Source of the DNA: Thermoplasmatota archaeon
GTDB lineage: Archaea; Thermoplasmatota; Thermoplasmata; Halarchaeoplasmatales; Halarchaeoplasmataceae
NCBI GenBank assembly: GCA_018610025.1
Contig: JAHENW010000064.1
Span: 1-5,526 of the forward strand
DNA length: 5,526 nt
Reading direction: 5' to 3'
Below are positions 4,418 to 5,526 of this stretch, in pieces. Made by a program: the position numbers and the translations under genes. The notes under the pieces are model-generated. The model was not told the origin of the DNA. It ran no database searches and was given only the letters and a program-made list of their open reading frames with translations. The stretch's first letter is position 1. Every line of letters starts with the position of its first letter.

Positions 4418-5526
4418 AAGGAAGAGACATCAGAGGACAGGTCGTAATCTCCTTCCATATCTTCCATGTCTCTTCTCACGTCCCCGATGAAATAGATAGA
4501 ACCGGTGATAAGGATGAGGTCGCCGGGCCGCCAGTGCTCAAGGGCTTCCCTAACAGCCGATATGCCGTCGTCGAAGGTCTCTGTGGGAGCGTATCTCTCG
4601 AAGCTCCGGGCCAGTATTTCGCTGTCCAATCTTCTCTCACTTCTCGCCTCGCCCACCCAGACCCAGTCGGATCCCGGACCCATTATCTCGGCCATCCTCT
4701 CGTATTCCTTGTCCTCCAGTATCCCTATCACCAGATGAAGCCTTTCGTAATCTATATCCTTTAACGCTTTGACTAAAGCTTCCATCCCTGAGGGGTTGTG
4801 CGCAGAGTCCATCATCACCCAGGGTTCCTCAGAGAGGATCTCCATCCTGCCGGGGAGTACAGTACCGCTCAGACCGGATATTATGTCGTCCTTGGATATC
4901 TCATATCCCTTTTCACTTAAACCTTCGATTAAGGATATACTCGTCAGGGCGTTCTCTGCCTGCCATTCAGCCATACCGGGGACCTCTATCTCGCCGTACT
5001 CGGGCAACTTCAGCCTTAGTGGATTCCTTAAGACGTCATATTCCCTATCCAGGGCAAAATTGTAATCAGCATCCCTTTTCTTACAAATATCTTTGAAATA
5101 GTTCCTTATAACTCCGTCTTTCTCCTCGGTCACGAAGTGATTTTTTTCCTTTATCACTCCGGCCTTTTCACTCGCTATCTCTTTTTTGCTCGATCCCAGG
5201 TGCTCTGCGTGATCCTTGCCGATGACGGTTATCACGGATGAGTGGTTGTCCACAACGTTGGTAGCATCGAGCCTACCGCCCATCCCGACTTCCAGAACTG
5301 CGGTGTGTACGTCCTCCTCCGAATAATGCAGGAACGCTAAAGCGGTTAGGACCTCGAAGAAACTAGGTCTCTTTTCCTCGTCCTCCTCCTCTACCCGCTT
5401 GACGACTGGATCGACCTTCTCGATAAAATCCCACAACTCCTTTTCAGTGATGTTCTTCCCGTCGACCTTGATCCTCTCCTCGAAGTATGCGAGGTGGGGT
5501 GATATGTAGAGGCCGGTCTTGTATCC
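4411..5526 (-). CDS. folC: Folylpolyglutamate synthase / dihydrofolate synthase, N-terminus outside the window
   Basis: FolC is a Mur-ligase-family enzyme that uses ATP to join L-glutamate to dihydropteroate and/or to the gamma-carboxyl of folates. The frame is open to the right edge, giving 371 residues; the first in-window residues GYKTGLYISPHLAYFEERI already match the conserved region just after the P-loop, so the start and the GTNGKGS-type nucleotide loop lie outside. A TTG at 5436 is an ordinary internal leucine. Other hallmarks in order are VLEVGMGGRLDATNV, GKDHAEHLG followed by EKAGVI, WQAENAL, LPGRMEIL, MDSAHNPSG (the C-terminal DxAHNP motif), GILEDKEYE and LITGSIYFIG. All expected motifs of the visible part are intact. 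It is the first visible gene of the operon, with nth 5 nt downstream. Which pterin it glutamylates is open, given the methanopterin-type enzyme at the end of the same operon. Confidence 0.92.
   Translation of the reverse strand, partial: GYKTGLYISPHLAYFEERIKVDGKNITEKELWDFIEKVDPVVKRVEEEDEEKRPSFFEVLTALAFLHYSEEDVHTAVLEVGMGGRLDATNVVDNHSSVITVIGKDHAEHLGSSKKEIASEKAGVIKEKNHFVTEEKDGVIRNYFKDICKKRDADYNFALDREYDVLRNPLRLKLPEYGEIEVPGMAEWQAENALTSISLIEGLSEKGYEISKDDIISGLSGTVLPGRMEILSEEPWVMMDSAHNPSGMEALVKALKDIDYERLHLVIGILEDKEYERMAEIMGPGSDWVWVGEARSERRLDSEILARSFERYAPTETFDDGISAVREALEHWRPGDLILITGSIYFIGDVRRDMEDMEGDYDLSSDVSSLR

Noticed and set aside
5434..5436. TTG as the start of folC
   Set aside because: The frame continues upstream to the window edge with conserved FolC sequence (SPHL and ERI), so this is an internal Leu codon.

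Overview
The window is gene-dense DNA from an archaeon, most likely a euryarchaeal lineage. The main evidence is a beta-RFAP synthase-type GHMP protein of the methanopterin pathway, an archaeal-style endonuclease III, TATA-like boxes, one apparently leaderless gene, and strong Shine-Dalgarno (SD) motifs inside operons. Base composition looks roughly balanced. Arg is mostly AGG/AGA, Ile is often ATA, and the proteins are rich in Glu/Asp/Lys. A salt-adapted or thermophilic lineage is possible, but the sequence does not settle it.

Layout. (1) Positions 1-576, minus strand: a short operon with a two-helix membrane protein of 58 residues, an AhpD-like CxxC protein, and the first eight codons of a third gene that leaves the window at the left edge. 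(2) Positions 577-685: a divergent promoter region with a TATA-like box on each side and a 7-bp inverted repeat between them. (3) Positions 686-1732, plus strand: a DUF1611/DgcN-type protein. (4) Positions 1736-5526, minus strand: a tight operon transcribed folC (N-terminus outside the window), nth, an enolase-superfamily epimerase (AEE/DgcA type), then a beta-RFAP synthase homolog. Junctions are a 5-nt gap, a 14-nt overlap and a 4-nt overlap, with an SD motif before each downstream start. This operon converges on the DUF1611 gene with only 3 nt between the stop codons.

The most interesting point is that a DUF1611 protein and an enolase-superfamily epimerase sit together. In some marine bacteria and haloarchaea these two families form the DgcN-DgcA route, in which D-glutamate is N-acetylated, the N-acetyl-D-Glu is racemised to N-acetyl-L-Glu, and a deacetylase then releases L-Glu. 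Here the two genes are convergent rather than co-transcribed. The epimerase is instead translationally coupled to a methanopterin-type GHMP protein, downstream of folC, whose family adds glutamate to pterin cofactors. Whether glutamate stereochemistry and C1-cofactor synthesis are really linked here is inference. No deacetylase, transporter or regulator gene is visible. I saw no tRNA, rRNA, CRISPR array, mobile element or long repeat.
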